A stretch of 7,791 bases of DNA from an uncultured Bacteroidales bacterium (lineage in GTDB: Bacteria > Bacteroidota > Bacteroidia > Bacteroidales > WCHB1-69). The position numbers were made by a program, and so were the translations under genes. Below the pieces are notes generated by a model. The model saw only the letters and a list, made by a program, of their open reading frames with translations. It did no database searches and had not been told where the DNA came from. This document shows positions 6,228 to 7,791 of the stretch, piece by piece (position 1 is the stretch's first letter; every line of letters begins with the position of its first letter). The stretch covers positions 1-7,791 of the forward strand of contig CALECM010000045.1 of NCBI GenBank assembly GCA_937949745.1, written 5' to 3'.

Positions 6228-7007
6228 CTATTTTATTGGTACTGATAAATAATCGCTGATCTCATTGTAAGGGATCAGTATTTCTCTGGTACCATCCACA
6301 TACGCAGCTATTTCATAGGCATTATAAAACAGCAGGAGCCCGTTTCCCGTAAGGAAAATATTGGCGGGTAATGCGAATTTGTCATTATTAAACATCAGTC
6401 CGGTTGAATTGATGGAACTTTCGGCCGGAATGTTATATTTCTCCCTGAATTTCCTTTCGGCTATCCGGGATAAAACATTGGTATCATTTACAATATCTCC
6501 GATATTTAATTCTTTTCCGTCACGTGGATCAAAGATCAGGGAAGTCTGGCTTCCATTGCCGTGGGCTCCACCCGTCATCATATAAGAATCTATTTTGATA
6601 TTGAGAAGCTCCGGAGTCTGATACGGTACTGAACCTTTAACGGTAGCTTCCCAACCTCCCGGATGGTCAGGATTTTCCTTTATAAAGTCTTCATAGTTTT
6701 TTATAAATCCGGAAAAAAGTTCCTCATAATTTGCGGATCTGTCATTTTCCTGGCCTACAATCAGTTTGGTAATCTGGAAAACCCGGTCATTAATACGCTT
6801 TGCGGCTTCAGTCTCGCCATCAGCCACAGGTATTTCGGCTTTTAGTTCTGTTTCGGTGAAACCGTTAAGCTGGGATTTTTTCTCATACTCTTTTACGGAG
6901 AAAGTCAGTAAAGGATTTTCACTTACCGGCTTGATGGATTTGCCGGAATTATTACATGCCATAGCGGTAAATGCTAACAAACATGCACAATAAATCATTT
7001 TTTTCAT
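6228..7007 (-). CDS. Lipoprotein with DUF4163 and DUF3298 (RsiV/PdaC-like) domains
   Basis: Envelope lipoprotein of 259 residues. The signal peptide MKKMIYCACLLAFTAMAC ends in Cys18, the likely lipidated residue, in an AMA-C lipobox-like context. Residues about 35-145 fit DUF4163, with paired helices (67-85, 93-112) and a strand region leading to YMMTGGAHGN (142-151). Residues about 155-255 fit DUF3298, with FDPRDGKELNIGDI (159-172), LTGNGLLLFYNAYEIAAY (219-236) and IPYNEI (245-250). The pair occurs in B. subtilis RsiV (lysozyme-binding anti-sigma factor) and in PdaC-like proteins. Here there is no N-terminal anti-sigma domain and no polysaccharide deacetylase domain, so only the ligand-binding-like module is present. 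Function unknown; cell-wall or lysozyme binding is speculation. The stop is TAG, 33 bases from the convergent Fe-S gene. No TAnnTTTG element was found on the minus strand in the 138 bases upstream. Confidence 0.85.
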   Translation of the reverse strand: MKKMIYCACLLAFTAMACNNSGKSIKPVSENPLLTFSVKEYEKKSQLNGFTETELKAEIPVADGETEAAKRINDRVFQITKLIVGQENDRSANYEELFSGFIKNYEDFIKENPDHPGGWEATVKGSVPYQTPELLNIKIDSYMMTGGAHGNGSQTSLIFDPRDGKELNIGDIVNDTNVLSRIAERKFREKYNIPAESSINSTGLMFNNDKFALPANIFLTGNGLLLFYNAYEIAAYVDGTREILIPYNEISDYLSVPIK

Positions 7008-7145
7008 CGCTGATTGCTAATTTTTTCTTTATTAACTATCTGTACCGGTTATTGTTCAGAAACTTGTGATAATATTAAATATGATCAATTTTCCTATAAA
7101 ATAAACTGTTCATGGTTTCAATAAGATTCCGGCAGATAAAGACGA

Positions 7146-7791
7146 TTAGTCCCGGGCGTAATAGAGGACAAAAAGTCCGAAAAATGAGAGAATACTTAAT
7201 ACTATTCCCAATAACAGATCATCCTGTGTATAGAAATAGTAACAAAACACAATTAAGAAAACTACAAATATACCGAACTGAATATAGGACACTATATCCA
7301 TACTTTCTTTAAAAGAGGACCATGCGGATCTCAAAACCGATTTCTTCTCCCGGATAAGCGCGCCATTCTGTCTCTTGACTTCAACATCGTTTTTAACCAT
7401 ATAAAGGCAATCAACTTCCTGCGGTATAATGCTTCTCATTACTACATACAACTTATTTTCATCTTCCGAGGCTCCCGAATGGAAATAATAATGATAGATG
7501 TTATTTTGATGGATAATTTCCAAATGGTTCATTAAGCTTCTTTTGGAAATTACCTGAAACGGGAAAAAATTCACACGCGGAGCCGAACCTTTGTAATAAA
7601 CACTTACTTTTTGAACTTCATCATACGGGAAAAATAATTCCTGTTCATCCGTCTGAACTGCGATTCCGTCAGAAGCAAAATACACCTTACCCCTAAACGG
7701 AGCTATAAACCGATTATGAATGATGGAAATGAGCGCGTATATACCTAAGCAAATTACGACATAAAAGAAAAAAAAGCTACCGGAAAATGAG
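7146..7791 (-). CDS. Membrane protein with PH-like central domain, 5' end beyond the window (partial)
   Basis: The minus-strand frame runs from the right window edge (first full codon 7788-7790) to TAA at 7146-7148, showing 214 residues. An apparent start at 7683-7685 is an internal GTG. The 35 codons before it are open, contain no Met, and encode a convincing transmembrane helix (about residues 6-25, FYVVICLGIYALISII), so the true start lies outside. After the helix comes FRGKVYFASDGIAV, then the QTDEQELFFPYDEVQKVSVYY region and mixed strands to about residue 125, like bacterial PH-type membrane proteins. A charged linker follows, then two C-terminal helices (about 171-187 and 191-211) separated by TQDD. 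I do not recognise a named family; the PH-like assignment is an inference from the pattern of a helix followed by a G-x-(A/V)...PYDEV strand domain. It lies 138 bases upstream of the DUF3298 gene, same strand. Confidence 0.75.
   Translation of the reverse strand, partial: SFSGSFFFFYVVICLGIYALISIIHNRFIAPFRGKVYFASDGIAVQTDEQELFFPYDEVQKVSVYYKGSAPRVNFFPFQVISKRSLMNHLEIIHQNNIYHYYFHSGASEDENKLYVVMRSIIPQEVDCLYMVKNDVEVKRQNGALIREKKSVLRSAWSSFKESMDIVSYIQFGIFVVFLIVFCYYFYTQDDLLLGIVLSILSFFGLFVLYYARD

Noticed and set aside
7008..7145. Promoter or RNA element between the two minus-strand genes
   Set aside because: AT-rich, but no TAnnTTTG match on the minus strand and no convincing stem; only the six-base palindrome ACCGGT near 7044, which is too short to interpret.
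7112..7312. Plus-strand 66-codon frame at the end of the minus-strand membrane gene
   Set aside because: It is mostly antisense to the coding sequence ending at 7146; composition is rich in Arg, Tyr and Thr with no domain.

Overview
The window looks like chromosomal DNA from a Bacteroidota bacterium, probably of the order Bacteroidales. The evidence is a TAnnTTTG-type promoter element, AT-rich start regions mostly without well-placed Shine-Dalgarno sequences, a DUF2141 secreted protein, and short lipoprotein signal peptides followed by Asn/Gly. I cannot assign a genus from sequence alone.

Positions 15-4882 hold a compact five-gene plus-strand operon for an ABC-2 type exporter of the YbhGFSR/YhiI-RbbA class. 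The order is a HlyD-family periplasmic adaptor lipoprotein, two ATPase subunits, and two paralogous six-helix permeases. Gaps are 17, 11 and 11 bases, with one 4-base ATGA overlap. In E. coli YbhF the two nucleotide-binding domains form one chain. Here they are separate genes with complementary defects: the first lacks the Q-loop Gln and switch His, and the second has a degenerate signature motif. This predicts a heterodimer with one working and one degenerate ATP site. The outer-membrane TolC-like partner is not in the window; position 3-5 is a TAA that could close an upstream gene.

Positions 4939-5373 encode a small exported DUF2141 protein, 56 bases after the exporter with no visible terminator between them, so it may be the last gene of the same transcript. 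The 140-base gap after it carries three short inverted repeats. The last, TGTGA-N6-TCACA, matches the CRP half-sites perfectly but is also followed by a T-rich run like a terminator. A TATATTTG promoter element then lies just in front of the next gene.

Positions 5514-6194 encode a 226-residue double [4Fe-4S] protein related to epoxyqueuosine reductase (COG1600). It has a rearranged set of eight cluster cysteines and no recognisable QueG catalytic Asp. It converges on a minus-strand lipoprotein with DUF4163/DUF3298 (RsiV-like) architecture at 6228-7007. Upstream of that on the minus strand is a membrane protein (7146 to the window edge). Its frame stays open to base 7791, so it is 5'-truncated by the window and not a complete 179-residue gene starting at the internal GTG.

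No tRNA, rRNA, CRISPR array, insertion sequence or phage gene was seen. The exporter operon is the functional core. Its substrate cannot be read from the sequence; relatives export drugs and other small hydrophobic compounds. No convincing new multi-gene system was found. The most unusual points are the asymmetric split ATPase, the shifted cysteine set of the Fe-S protein, and the CRP-like palindrome in front of it.
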